This document shows positions 8,123 to 16,864 of a stretch of DNA of 64,000 nucleotides, in pieces. A model generated the notes under the pieces. The model made no database searches. It was not told where the DNA came from and saw only the letters and a list, made by a program, of their open reading frames with translations. Source of the stretch: Arthrobacter gengyunqii (GTDB taxonomy: Bacteria > Actinomycetota > Actinomycetes > Actinomycetales > Micrococcaceae). The stretch spans positions 1,178,001 through 1,242,000 of the forward strand of contig NZ_CP095461.1 in the NCBI RefSeq assembly GCF_023022985.1, written 5' to 3'. A program made the translations under genes and the position numbers. Positions within the stretch are counted from its first letter, which is position 1, and every line of letters begins with the position of its first letter.

Positions 8123-8773
8123 ATGCCTAAAACTGCCCCCTGGAACCCCACTGTCCTTTGGTCCAAGCCGGAAGCCGAGCGGGCCGGAACCCCGCTGCTG
8201 GTCCTCTTCCACGGTTACCTCGCCAACGAGGAAGACCTGATGGGCCTGGCGGATTACCTGCCCTCGGAGTTCACCATCGCATCGGTCCGCGCACCCCAGG
8301 CCCTCGGCCCCGGCTACACCTGGTTCCCGCTGATGAACGACGCCGCTTTCTCGGTGGAGCGTGTGGTGGACGCGGTCGACGACGTTGCCGGCTGGCTGGA
8401 CAGCGTCAAGGACATTCACAGCAGTGTTTCCCTGCTCGGCTTTTCGATGGGCATGGCCGTGGCCAGCACGCTGCTGCGCCACCGGCCCGCGGACTTTGCC
8501 GCCGTCGTCGGGCTCTCCGGCTTTGTGGTTCCTGCGGAGGGCAATCCGTTCTTCCACGACGACGAGCTCGCTGCCGGCGGCGTGCCGTTCTTCTGGGGCC
8601 GTGACCAGGCGGATCCGGTGATTGACGCGCCGCGCATCGAATTCACCCATGCCTGGCTGAACGAGCACACGGCGCTGACCAAGATCCTGTATTCGAACAT
8701 GGGGCACGGCATCAACATGCAGGAACTGGGACATGTGAAGGAATTCCTCACCCACTTGGTGCTCAAGGGCTGA
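8123..8773 (+). CDS. Alpha/beta hydrolase, phospholipase/carboxylesterase type
   Basis: 216 residues from the ATG at 8123 (an in-frame ATG at 8114 is an alternative). LVLFHGYLANEEDL provides the oxyanion region. LLGFSMGMAVAS is the nucleophile elbow (S108), DQADPVI holds the likely acid, and NMGHGI the catalytic His. The size and spacing match the phospholipase/carboxylesterase (Abhydrolase_2) family, cytosolic enzymes acting on small esters or thioesters. The substrate is not known. Confidence 0.82.
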   Translation: MPKTAPWNPTVLWSKPEAERAGTPLLVLFHGYLANEEDLMGLADYLPSEFTIASVRAPQALGPGYTWFPLMNDAAFSVERVVDAVDDVAGWLDSVKDIHSSVSLLGFSMGMAVASTLLRHRPADFAAVVGLSGFVVPAEGNPFFHDDELAAGGVPFFWGRDQADPVIDAPRIEFTHAWLNEHTALTKILYSNMGHGINMQELGHVKEFLTHLVLKG

Positions 8774-8810
8774 TCCGCGTCCCGGTGAGGAGCCGGCTGC
8801 TCGGGGAGGG

Positions 8811-9041
8811 TTAGTCCTCTTTCACGATTCGAATGGCTTCGCCGTTGACGGAGATGATGTCGCCGGGGTGCAACTGCCGGCCCCGGCGCTCCTCGATCTC
8901 GCCGTTGACCTTCACCAGGCCGTCTTCGATCAATTGCTTGGCCTGGATGCCGTCTTCGGCGAGGCTGGCAAGCTTGAGCAGCTGGCCCAGGCGGATCATT
9001 TCGTCGCGGATGGGAAGGTCTTGGGGATCGGTATTACTCAT
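8811..9041 (-). CDS. S4-domain RNA-binding protein (YaaA/RqcP-like)
   Basis: 76 residues from the ATG at 9041; the frame is open further upstream, but the extension is Arg/Ala-rich and unlike the family. The S4 core is plain: IRLGQLLKLASLAEDG, AKQLIEDGLVKVNGEIEERR and GRQLHPGDIISVNG. Small single-domain S4 proteins bind structured RNA, and several act on stalled 50S-peptidyl-tRNA complexes (RqcP/Hsp15-like). Assignment to that role is inference. Confidence 0.8.
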   Translation of the reverse strand: MSNTDPQDLPIRDEMIRLGQLLKLASLAEDGIQAKQLIEDGLVKVNGEIEERRGRQLHPGDIISVNGEAIRIVKED

Positions 9042-9111
9042 GTGTCCATTCTGCCGGATATTGTCCGGGGCTGATTCCGGCCTTCCCTCGGCCCTGCCGT
9101 AGGGTAGGTCC

Positions 9112-10083
9112 GTGCCAAATGCTGTGCGAATAAATCCGCTGATCGGTCTTCCCCTTGCCGTCCTGGCCGGGACGGCCATTCCTGCGCAGGCCCGCGTCAA
9201 CGGCGCCCTGCGCGAACGGATCGATGACGGGCTGGCTGCAGCCCTCATCAGCTTCTCCGTGGGGCTGGTGGTCATGATCCTGATTTCGGCGCTGCTGCCG
9301 CGCGGGCGCGCCGGAGCCGCCCAGTTGCTCCCGGCCCTGCGGGAACGCCGTTTTCCGCGGTACTACGTCCTGGCCGGAGCCATTGGCGGCTACTTTGTGC
9401 TCTCGCAAACCCTCACCGTGGCGGTGCTGGGCGTCGCCGTGTTCACGGTGGCCGCCGTCGCCGGCCAAACCATGACCGGGCTGGTGGTGGACCGCCTGGG
9501 CATTGGACCGGCGGGCAAGAAGGCCCTGACATTGATGCGCGTGGTGGGTGCCGTGCTGACCATTGCCGCCGTCGCATGGGCAGTGAGTCCCAAGCTCAGC
9601 GGAACGTCCTCGGCCTCGGATCTGCTGTTGCCGGTGCTGCTGCCCCTGACCGCAGGCATGCTGATGAGTTTCCAGCAGGCCATGAACGGCACCACGGGCA
9701 TGCACTACGGAACACCGATAACGGCAACCCTGGTGAACTTCATCTCCGGTGCCGCGGTCCTGCTGGTCTGCTGGCTGGTGAAGGTGGCCGTGTCCGGATT
9801 CGGGAACCCGCTGCCGGGGGAGTGGTACCTGTATCTGGGCGGACCGCTTGGCTGCGTCTTCATTGGGCTCAGTGCCCTGCTGGTGCGGAGCCTCGGTGTG
9901 CTGCTGACCAGCCTGGGCATGATCGGCGGACAGCTGGTGGGCTCGCTGCTGCTGGACATTTTCCTGCCCGCGCCGGGCTCCGTCGTCGTCGCCGCCACGG
10001 TGCTGGGTACCGCATTGACCCTGGCCGCCATCGTGGTGGCCACGCTGCCGTGGAACATGCCAGGACTGCTGCGCCGGCGGTGA
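9112..10083 (+). CDS. DMT-superfamily transporter (DUF606/YdcZ type, duplicated)
   Basis: 323 residues with about ten hydrophobic segments arranged as two similar halves. Each half has the DUF606 pattern, with LPLAVLAGTAIPAQARVNGAL in the first and FQQAMNGTTGMHYGTP in the second, where small residues and Asn-Gly recur. The GTG start at 9112 follows AGGGTAGG. DUF606 proteins are putative drug/metabolite exporters of the inner membrane, substrate unknown. It is divergent from the S4 protein (70 bp apart). Confidence 0.8.
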   Translation: MPNAVRINPLIGLPLAVLAGTAIPAQARVNGALRERIDDGLAAALISFSVGLVVMILISALLPRGRAGAAQLLPALRERRFPRYYVLAGAIGGYFVLSQTLTVAVLGVAVFTVAAVAGQTMTGLVVDRLGIGPAGKKALTLMRVVGAVLTIAAVAWAVSPKLSGTSSASDLLLPVLLPLTAGMLMSFQQAMNGTTGMHYGTPITATLVNFISGAAVLLVCWLVKVAVSGFGNPLPGEWYLYLGGPLGCVFIGLSALLVRSLGVLLTSLGMIGGQLVGSLLLDIFLPAPGSVVVAATVLGTALTLAAIVVATLPWNMPGLLRRR

Positions 10084-10289
10084 CAGCCCGGCATAGTGCC
10101 GGCCGGGTTGTTCCGGCCCCACGTGCCGAGTGCGGGGCTTTGGGCGCAGTGACCTTAAGCTGGTAGTTGTAGCTTTTTGCCCTTTGCAGTTCCTCGCCGC
10201 GCAACCTGCCGGTGCACACTGCGGACGGGACCATAAGCGGACCGCACCCAGCGGCCTGCGCAGACACGAAAGAACGGCGGTACCATTCC

Positions 10290-11678
10290 ATGGCTTCGAC
10301 CAAATCCAAACTGGATCCGATCATCTCCCTCGCCAAGCGCCGGGGGTTCGTCTTCCAGTCGGGTGAGATTTACGGCGGGTCCCGCTCTGCATGGGATTAC
10401 GGCCCCCTGGGTGTCGAACTCAAGGAAAACATCAAGAAGCAGTGGTGGCAGCACATGGTCCGCGGGCGCGACGACGTCGTCGGGCTGGATTCCGCTGTTA
10501 TCCTCCCGCGCCAGGTCTGGGAGGCTTCCGGCCACGTTGAGGTCTTCTCCGATCCGCTGGTTGAGTGCCTGAGCTGCCACAAGCGCTACCGCGCCGACCA
10601 CCTCGAGGAAGCCTACGAGGAAAAGAAGGGCCACGCCCCCGAGAACGGCCTGGCCGACATTGCCTGCGCCAACTGCGGCACCAAGGGCCAGTGGACCGAA
10701 CCGCAGGAATTCTCCGGCCTGCTGAAGACCTTCCTCGGCCCGGTGGCCAATGAAGAAGGCATGCACTACCTGCGCCCCGAAACCGCCCAGGGCATCTTCG
10801 TGAACTTCAACAACGTGCTCACCACGTCGCGGAAGAAGCCGCCGTTCGGCATCGGCCAGATCGGCAAGAGCTTCCGCAACGAGATCACGCCGGGAAACTT
10901 CATCTTCCGCACCCGTGAATTCGAGCAGATGGAAATGGAGTTCTTCGTCGAGCCGGGCACGGACGAGGAATGGCACAAGTACTGGATCGAAAACCGGTTC
11001 AACTGGTACGTGAACCTGGGCATCGACCCGGAGAACCTGCGCCTCTTCGAGCACCCGCTGGAAAAGCTGAGCCACTACTCCAAGGGCACCACCGACGTCG
11101 AATACCGCTTCGGCTTCCAGGGCTCCGAGTGGGGGGAGCTGGAGGGCATTGCCAACCGCACCGACTTTGACCTCGGCACGCACTCCAAGCACTCCGGCAC
11201 GGACCTGAGCTACTTCAACCAGGCCACCAACGAGCGCTTCACTCCGTACGTGATTGAGCCCGCCGCCGGTTTGACCCGTTCCTTCATGGCGTTCCTCGTA
11301 GACTCCTACACGGAGGACGAAGCCCCCAACGCCAAGGGCGGCGTCGACAAGCGCACCGTGCTGAAGCTGGATCCGCGCCTGGCACCGGTCAAGGCCGCCG
11401 TGCTGCCGCTGAGCCGCAACGAGGACCTGTCTCCCAAGGCCAAGGACCTTGCCGCGCAGCTGCGCCGGAACTGGAACATCGACTTTGACGACGCCGGGGC
11501 CATTGGCCGCCGCTACCGCCGCCAGGACGAAATCGGCACCCCGTTCTGCATCACCGTGGACTTCGACACCCTCGAAGACCAGGCCGTCACCGTGCGCGAA
11601 CGCGACTCGATGGCCCAGGAACGCGTAAGCCTGGACAAGGTCGAGGGCTACCTCGCCTCAAGGCTGATCGGAGCGTAA
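10290..11678 (+). CDS. glyS: Glycine--tRNA ligase (single-chain, alpha2 type)
   Basis: 462 residues from the ATG at 10290; the open frame upstream is poorly conserved leader. It charges tRNA-Gly. Class II motifs are visible: [11 protein letters not shown] near motif 1, motif 2 [20 protein letters not shown], and motif 3 [14 protein letters not shown]. The Cys pairs CLSCHKRY (about 92) and CANCGTKG (about 127) form the zinc-ribbon insert of this type. A C-terminal anticodon-binding domain starts near residue 370 ([16 protein letters not shown]). It overlaps the next gene by one base (TAATG), so the two are translationally coupled. Confidence 0.96.
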   Translation: MASTKSKLDPIISLAKRRGFVFQSGEIYGGSRSAWDYGPLGVELKENIKKQWWQHMVRGRDDVVGLDSAVILPRQVWEASGHVEVFSDPLVECLSCHKRYRADHLEEAYEEKKGHAPENGLADIACANCGTKGQWTEPQEFSGLLKTFLGPVANEEGMHYLRPETAQGIFVNFNNVLTTSRKKPPFGIGQIGKSFRNEITPGNFIFRTREFEQMEMEFFVEPGTDEEWHKYWIENRFNWYVNLGIDPENLRLFEHPLEKLSHYSKGTTDVEYRFGFQGSEWGELEGIANRTDFDLGTHSKHSGTDLSYFNQATNERFTPYVIEPAAGLTRSFMAFLVDSYTEDEAPNAKGGVDKRTVLKLDPRLAPVKAAVLPLSRNEDLSPKAKDLAAQLRRNWNIDFDDAGAIGRRYRRQDEIGTPFCITVDFDTLEDQAVTVRERDSMAQERVSLDKVEGYLASRLIGA

Positions 11679-12586
11679 TGGCACTGACTTTCCGCGAATG
11701 GCGCGAAGATGACGACCTGGCCCTGAATCAGCTGTGGGGCGATCCGGAAACGGTGCAGTCCGGCCAGTTCCGGGCAGTCCTGCGGCCGTCCTCCAACGAG
11801 CCGTGGAGCCGCTGCATCGTGGCCGAGGATGACGGAATTCCGGTGGCTGCCGGCGTCGTCTACGAAACCTCGCTGCATCCGGACCGGCTGTGGATCTACG
11901 TGGAGGTGGCCCGGGAAAACCGGCGCGCCGGCCTCGGATCCACCCTGCTGGGCATGCTGCGCAAGGAAGCCGAGACGGCGCCGTCGGGCGTCACCGCCCT
12001 GCGGGCGAAGGTAGAGCCGGGCACTTCCGGTGCCGCGTTTGCCGAAGCCGCCGGATTCTCGCGGATCCAGCGTTCGCGGGTTGTCGTGGTGGAACCGGGC
12101 CGGATCAGCCTGCCCGTGTTCTCCGACGACGCCGGTCCCCAGCTGGAGGAAGCCGCCACCGGTTCGGTGGAGCTGACGCAGGCTGTGGCCGAGTTCTACA
12201 ACAGCGTGCACGGCTGGGACCGGGCGGACATGACGCTGGGCCGCGCCCAGCAGATGCTGCTCAACGACGCCACCGGTGCCGCGGGGGCCGTGGTGCTGCG
12301 GGATGCGCCGAAGGCAAAGGGCGGAAAGATCGCTGCGTTTGCCGTGAGCTACACGCACAACCGCACCGACGAGCCCGCCGATGTGTTCCTGGGATATGAC
12401 ACGAAGCTGGAACGGTCCGAGCAGGAAGCGGCACTGGAATCGCTGCTGGCCATGCTGACCTACCAGTACCCGGTGCAGCTGGAGGTGGACGAATCCATGG
12501 CTCCCGTCGCTCGGATCATCCAGGCTCTGCTGGAGAAGGGCGCGGCCCGCGAGGTCGGCCCGGCCACGGAGATCGTCAGCGGCTAG
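11678..12586 (+). CDS. GNAT N-acetyltransferase with two GNAT modules
   Basis: 302 residues. The first module holds the acetyl-CoA loop in VEVARENRRAGLGSTLLGML (about residues 75-95). The second half (about 155-300) keeps the GNAT strand-helix pattern but lacks a clear R/Q-x-x-G-x-G/A loop, an arrangement seen in tandem GNAT proteins such as mycothiol synthase, though this is not a clear MshD. Its start codon shares a base with the glyS stop codon. Substrate unknown. Confidence 0.75.
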   Translation: MALTFREWREDDDLALNQLWGDPETVQSGQFRAVLRPSSNEPWSRCIVAEDDGIPVAAGVVYETSLHPDRLWIYVEVARENRRAGLGSTLLGMLRKEAETAPSGVTALRAKVEPGTSGAAFAEAAGFSRIQRSRVVVVEPGRISLPVFSDDAGPQLEEAATGSVELTQAVAEFYNSVHGWDRADMTLGRAQQMLLNDATGAAGAVVLRDAPKAKGGKIAAFAVSYTHNRTDEPADVFLGYDTKLERSEQEAALESLLAMLTYQYPVQLEVDESMAPVARIIQALLEKGAAREVGPATEIVSG

Positions 12587-12623
12587 ACCCTTTGCGGCCT
12601 TTTGCGGCTGCCAGTGCATTACG

Positions 12624-12669
12624 ACGACGGCGGGTGCCGGTTCCTTGGGGAGCCGGCACCCGCCGTCGT
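12624..12669 (+). terminator. Strong hairpin after glyS-GNAT
   Basis: ACGACGGCGGGTGCCGG (12624-12640) pairs perfectly with CCGGCACCCGCCGTCGT (12653-12669) across a 12-base loop. The T tract is nearly absent, so this may be a weak intrinsic terminator or a processing/stability hairpin. Confidence 0.65.
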
Positions 12670-12693
12670 TATGCGGAGCGGTGCCGGCGCCAT

Positions 12694-12823
12694 CGAGTGT
12701 GCAGTTCTGGTGGGTCTCACGGGCCGGCTTCATACCGAGTGTGCAGGTCTGGTGGGTTGCACCGCACGCAGGTCACCGTATCTGCACACACAGTCGACGC
12801 AGCTCACCAGATGTGCACACTCG
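12694..12823. repeat. Three copies of a 21-bp TGTGCAG repeat, two direct and one inverted
   Basis: CGAGTGTGCAGTTCTGGTGGG (12694-12714) recurs with one change at 12736-12756 and again inverted at 12805-12823 (CACCAGATGTGCACACTCG). The 285-bp gap between the GNAT gene and the TetR stop has no credible gene otherwise. The TGTGCAG core is shared with the array near 62.2-62.5 kb. Confidence 0.7.
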
Positions 12824-12871
12824 TGGCGAGAATATGCAGACCTGAAGCGCCCACCAGTCTGTCCGTGGAGA

Positions 12872-13450
12872 TTAGGCCCGGGAAGCCAGCTGGCCGGAGA
12901 TCGCGTACAGCACCGACTCGGTGACTTCATCCAGCGAACGCTCCGGACTGAACACCAGCCATTCAAGTCCGCCGATCAGAGCCGCACCAAACACGCTGCC
13001 GGCCACCACCTCCAGCCGGCCGTCCATCTCCGCCGGGGGAGAGGTCTCGCGGATGGGGATGATGAACTCGCCCAGGACTTCGCGGCGAAGCAGTTCCAGC
13101 GAGTGCTGCCAGGCGCGGTCGGTCCGAAAGATCTCTGCGGCCAGCAGCCGGGCCAGGGCGCGGTTGTCGGCGACCGTTTCCAGCAGGGCGCGGACCATGG
13201 ACTGCAGGGCAGGCCATCCGGTCTGCGAGGAGCGGGCGTTGCGCACCGTTTCCGCAAGCACCCCCACGCCCTCCAGCAGCAGCTCCTCGAACAAGCCGTC
13301 CTTGGACGTGAAGTTGTAGTAGACACTGCCTTTGGCGACGCCGGCCCGCTCGGCAACGTTCTCCATGGTGGTTCCGGTGATACCGTTGTCCGCCGCCAGC
13401 TCCAACGCGGCATCGAGGATCGCGCGCTTGGTACCTGACTGGCGTGGCAT
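12872..13450 (-). CDS. TetR-family transcriptional regulator
   Basis: 192 residues from the ATG at 13450, preceded by AAGGAACG. The N-terminal helix-turn-helix reads AILDAALELAADNGITGTTM, then ENVAERAGVAKGSVYYNFTS, a standard TetR DNA-binding domain. The C-terminal ligand domain ends with QLASRA. It is divergent from the YibE/F membrane gene with a 258-bp shared control region containing 11-bp tandem repeats, so YibE/F is the obvious candidate target. The open frame continues far upstream on this strand, but that part is non-coding shadow. Confidence 0.88.
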   Translation of the reverse strand: MPRQSGTKRAILDAALELAADNGITGTTMENVAERAGVAKGSVYYNFTSKDGLFEELLLEGVGVLAETVRNARSSQTGWPALQSMVRALLETVADNRALARLLAAEIFRTDRAWQHSLELLRREVLGEFIIPIRETSPPAEMDGRLEVVAGSVFGAALIGGLEWLVFSPERSLDEVTESVLYAISGQLASRA

Positions 13451-13530
13451 GGAAACGTTCCTTCTTCTTTGTGATGGGCCTGCTTCGATCTTAGAGGTCC
13501 GGTCCGGGTCCGGCAGATTCAGAGGTCCGG

Positions 13531-13574
13531 CCGGTAGCCGCCCGGTAGCTCCCCGGTAGCCGCCCGGCAGCCCG
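13531..13574. repeat. Four 11-bp tandem repeats between TetR and YibE/F genes
   Basis: CCGGTAGCCGC, CCGGTAGCTCC, CCGGTAGCCGC and CCGGCAGCCCG follow each other without gaps. AGAGGTCCGG also occurs twice just upstream (13493-13502 and 13521-13530). The period is close to one helical turn, so the units face the same side of the DNA, which suggests a protein-binding array or replication slippage. Confidence 0.6.
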
Positions 13575-13708
13575 GGGAAGCCCAACTTGGGAGAAAACGT
13601 CCGGACTTGGGACAATGATGCCGATCCGTGTTTCCTGCGCCCGTCCTCCGGGCTGCAACCCCGCGCCACCTCCGTTGCAACTCCGTGCCAAAGCCGAAGG
13701 ACCCTCCC

Positions 13709-15118
13709 ATGGGACACAGCCATTCCCCGCACTCCGATGAGCCGCCGTCCCCGGCAGCGCTGGCCGCCCGGCGCCGCGCCAACCTCCTGCTGACCTGGAT
13801 CCTGGTTCCGCTGGGGCTGCTGGCCGTTATCGGCATGGTCCTGCTCTGGCCTTCCGGGGACCGCACCGGCATCACGGTGTCCGATCCCTACGCCACCGCC
13901 GACGGCGTCACTTTCGAAACCGGCAAGGTCCAGCGCGTCAGCGAGGAGGACTGTCCGTCGTCGCAGGCGCTGGTCGATGCCGGCGGGACCGCCCAGCAGT
14001 GCCTGGTGGCGTACACGGTCCCGAACTCCGGGGGCACCACCATTCAGGTGGAAGTTCCGCCTGAGGTCGCCAAGGGAGGCGCCGTCGAGGCAGGCGACAC
14101 CATCCGCTACCTGAATCTTGAAGCCATCATGCAGCAGGGCGGCGGCGCACCGCCCTACGTCTTCGTGGACTTTGTCCGCTCCATTCCCATGGCCGCGTTG
14201 ACCGTGCTGTACGCGGGCGTGGTGATCGCCGTCGCGCGCTGGCGGGGGCTGCGTGCCCTGGTCGGGCTCGCGGGCGCCTACGCGGTGTTGGCCGGGTTCA
14301 TCCTGCCCGGGCTGGTGGAGGGCAAGCCGCCGCTGCTGCTGGGGCTGATCGGTTCGAGCGTGATCATGTTCGGCGTCCTGTATTTTGCCCACGGCTTTAC
14401 GGCGCGCACCTCGACGGCGCTGCTGGGGACGCTGTTCGGGCTGTCCATCACGGCTTGTCTGGCCGCATGGGCGACCGATGCCGCCCACCTGGTGGGGGTT
14501 GACGATGAGAACGCGTACACGCTCATCAACTCCTCGGACAACATCTCGGTATCCGGCATTATCCTGTGCGGGCTGATCATTTCCGGTCTCGGCGTGCTGA
14601 ACGACGTGACCATCACGCAGTCCTCCGCCGTGTGGGAGATGTACGAGCTGGCGCCCGGGGCGAGCGCCAAGCGGCTGTTCTCCGGGGCCATGCGGGTGGG
14701 GCGGGACCACATTGCCTCCACCGTCTACACCATTGCCTTCGCCTACGCCGGGGCGGCGCTGCCGGTGTTGATCCTCGTCTCGCTCTACGACCGGGCCTTC
14801 CTCGACAGCATTACCAGCGGTGAACTGGCCGAGGAAGTGATCCGCACGCTCGTGGGCTCGGTGGGCCTGGTGCTGGCCATCCCGGTCACCACGGCCATCG
14901 CCGTCCTGGTGGTCAAGGCGGTGGGCATCAAAGGGATTCCGCGCAGCGCGGACGGAGCACACGCGAAGCACGACGACGGCGGGACGCCTCCGGCGCACGC
15001 AACACCCGCTGTCGGCGGGGTGCTCGACCACGCAGCGCCCGGCGTCGTCGGCGGGACGCCTGCCCATCCCGCCGACGACGCACCGCCGACCCGGCGTTCG
15101 CTGCGCAACCGGCCCTAG
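13709..15118 (+). CDS. YibE/F family integral membrane protein
   Basis: 469 residues from the ATG at 13709 (GAAGG 8-12 bases upstream; the frame is open earlier). A short cytoplasmic segment with MGHSHSPHSD leads into a first membrane helix (about 28-48). An extracytoplasmic domain with a Cys pair (EEDCPSSQ and AQQCLVAY, about 80-110) follows, then seven or so membrane helices. SGLGVLNDVTITQSSAVWEM and the VGRDHIASTVYTIAFAYAG segment are typical of YibE/F. The family's function is not established. The C terminus has a long Ala/His-rich tail coded by GC-rich imperfect repeats. Confidence 0.85.
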   Translation: MGHSHSPHSDEPPSPAALAARRRANLLLTWILVPLGLLAVIGMVLLWPSGDRTGITVSDPYATADGVTFETGKVQRVSEEDCPSSQALVDAGGTAQQCLVAYTVPNSGGTTIQVEVPPEVAKGGAVEAGDTIRYLNLEAIMQQGGGAPPYVFVDFVRSIPMAALTVLYAGVVIAVARWRGLRALVGLAGAYAVLAGFILPGLVEGKPPLLLGLIGSSVIMFGVLYFAHGFTARTSTALLGTLFGLSITACLAAWATDAAHLVGVDDENAYTLINSSDNISVSGIILCGLIISGLGVLNDVTITQSSAVWEMYELAPGASAKRLFSGAMRVGRDHIASTVYTIAFAYAGAALPVLILVSLYDRAFLDSITSGELAEEVIRTLVGSVGLVLAIPVTTAIAVLVVKAVGIKGIPRSADGAHAKHDDGGTPPAHATPAVGGVLDHAAPGVVGGTPAHPADDAPPTRRSLRNRP

Positions 15119-15178
15119 AGGCCCGCTGCGCAGCGAACGCACGGCCTCGAAGGGCACACGTCCTACGGCGCGCACGTC

Positions 15179-16633
15179 CTACGGCGCCGCCGGAGCCGGG
15201 GCGGGAATAACCGGCGGCTCGAAAGTGAACGTCATGCCGAGCAGCCAGACCAGCAGCAGGACCACAGGCAAATGGATGATGAACTGCAGGAAGGTGAACC
15301 CCACCAGGTCCCTTGCCCGCAGCTTCAGCACCGCCAGCAGGGGCAGCATGAAGAACGGATTGATCAGGTTGGGCAGCGCCTCGGCAATGTTGTAAATCTG
15401 CACCGTCCAGCCAAGGTTCATCTCCACATCGGTGGCGGACTGCATCACATAGGGAGCTTCCACCAGCCACTTGCCGCCGCCGGAGGGCACAAAGATGCCC
15501 AAGATGACGGTATAGATGGCTATTACGACGGCGAACGCCCCGCCGGCGCCGATGTTGGTAAAGAACGTGGCCAGATGCTCGGAAAGGGTGGTCCCGCCGC
15601 CGCCTTCGGCTTTGGTGAGGATCGCGGCCATTGCGGCGTAGAGCGGAAACTGGACCAGGATGCCGGCGGTGGCGGGCACTGCCTTGGTGACGGCCTGCAG
15701 GAAGTTGCGCGGCGTGCGGTGCAGCACCAGCCCCAGGATGAGGAAGACCAGCAGATAGCCGTTGAGGCTGGAGATCACGCTGAGGAACGGTTTGGTCACG
15801 AACTGCGAGACCAGCCACCCGGCGGTCAGCAAGCCCATGAGCATCGGCAGGATGGGGCTGTACTCCAGCCATTCTCCGGGACGCTCCCGGGTGGAGGCAG
15901 GCTCAGGCGTGTCATCCAGGTCCACGCCCAGTTCCGTAGCGGTGCGGATGGCTTCGCCCTTGGGTGCTGAGAGATGCGCGATCACGGTGGTCAGGGCAAT
16001 CAGGATGGCGCACGTGAGCAGCGACTGCCAGGTGAAAATGGTCTTGCCGAAGTCCAGGACCCCGGTGACTTCCAGCAGAGCCGGCGGCAGCGACGCCGCC
16101 GTGGCCTGCAGCTGCGCGGCGGAGGACGACAAGCCCAAGGCCCAGACCGCACCAAGGCCCATGAATGCGGCCGCGCCGAGCGCACGGTAATCCACGCGCA
16201 GATCGGAGCGCCTGGCTATTGCCCGTGCGAGCAGCCCGCCGAAGACAATGCTCAGTCCCCAGTTCAGGAAGGACACGGACATCGACAGGAACGCCACAAA
16301 GCTGACGGCGGTGGTGGCGGTCTGCGGAACCCGTGCCAGCCGGGCGATAAGCTTCGCCACCGGGGGAGAGGTGGCCACGACATAGCCGGTCAGGACCACC
16401 ATCGACATCTGCAGGGTGAAAGCGGTCAGGTCCCAAAAGCCGTTGCCGAAGGCATCCGCCACGTCCTGCGGTGAGGACCCGTTGAGCAGCGCGGCCAGGG
16501 CAATGATGACCACACCGGCCAGGGCAAAGATGTAAGCGTCGGGAAACCACTTTTCGGTCCAGCGGGCCAGAGCTTGGGCAACTCTTGCCAGGCCTTTCTC
16601 GGAGCCGGCCGAGCGGGTGGTGGCGGTAGACAT
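15179..16633 (-). CDS. Short-chain fatty acid transporter, AtoE family
   Basis: 484 residues with 11-12 predicted membrane segments. ALARWTEKWFPDAYIFALAG at the N terminus and SFLNWGLSIVFGGLLARAIA are hallmarks of the AtoE/short-chain fatty acid transporter family, which imports acetoacetate, butyrate and similar acids. The start is the ATG at 16633. It is convergent with the YibE/F gene and divergent from dusB. The acetoacetate CoA-transferase scoAB lies 42 kb away in this window, so the two could be linked functionally but not by operon. Confidence 0.87.
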   Translation of the reverse strand: MSTATTRSAGSEKGLARVAQALARWTEKWFPDAYIFALAGVVIIALAALLNGSSPQDVADAFGNGFWDLTAFTLQMSMVVLTGYVVATSPPVAKLIARLARVPQTATTAVSFVAFLSMSVSFLNWGLSIVFGGLLARAIARRSDLRVDYRALGAAAFMGLGAVWALGLSSSAAQLQATAASLPPALLEVTGVLDFGKTIFTWQSLLTCAILIALTTVIAHLSAPKGEAIRTATELGVDLDDTPEPASTRERPGEWLEYSPILPMLMGLLTAGWLVSQFVTKPFLSVISSLNGYLLVFLILGLVLHRTPRNFLQAVTKAVPATAGILVQFPLYAAMAAILTKAEGGGGTTLSEHLATFFTNIGAGGAFAVVIAIYTVILGIFVPSGGGKWLVEAPYVMQSATDVEMNLGWTVQIYNIAEALPNLINPFFMLPLLAVLKLRARDLVGFTFLQFIIHLPVVLLLVWLLGMTFTFEPPVIPAPAPAAP

Positions 16634-16864
16634 GGCGGGACCTCATTCTGGTTGCGGCAGTGAAACCGAAGGGGTACGGATGGATGGCCTGCCCAGTACT
16701 GAAAAACCATCATTGTGATGCAGGCCACCTGCACGCTAGGGGGTGTTCCCCGGGCCTGTCAATCGGCGTCCGGGGCCGGTCTGCAGCGGTGTCCGCACGA
16801 CACGCTGCCGGAAGGTTCCCCACAACCCGCAGCAGGATTTGCACCGGCTTGCGAGAATGGGGGT

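Noticed and set aside
10084..10289. T-box or other tRNA-sensing leader before glyS
   Set aside because: No AGGGTGGNACCGCG-type T-box sequence or specifier loop can be recognised; GGCGGTACC at 10276 is too short a match.
13451..15175. A 767-codon minus-strand frame running from the TetR gene across the whole YibE/F gene
   Set aside because: Only the last 192 codons look like a protein (TetR). The rest is Arg/Gly/His-rich shadow of YibE/F, and the TetR ATG at 13450 has its own ribosome site.
16685..16727. TGGCCTGC ... GCAGGCCA inverted repeat between atoE-like gene and dusB
   Set aside because: Arms are only 8 bp with a 27-base spacer and GC-rich, as expected by chance in this DNA; CATCATTGTGATG inside it is noted but not strong enough.
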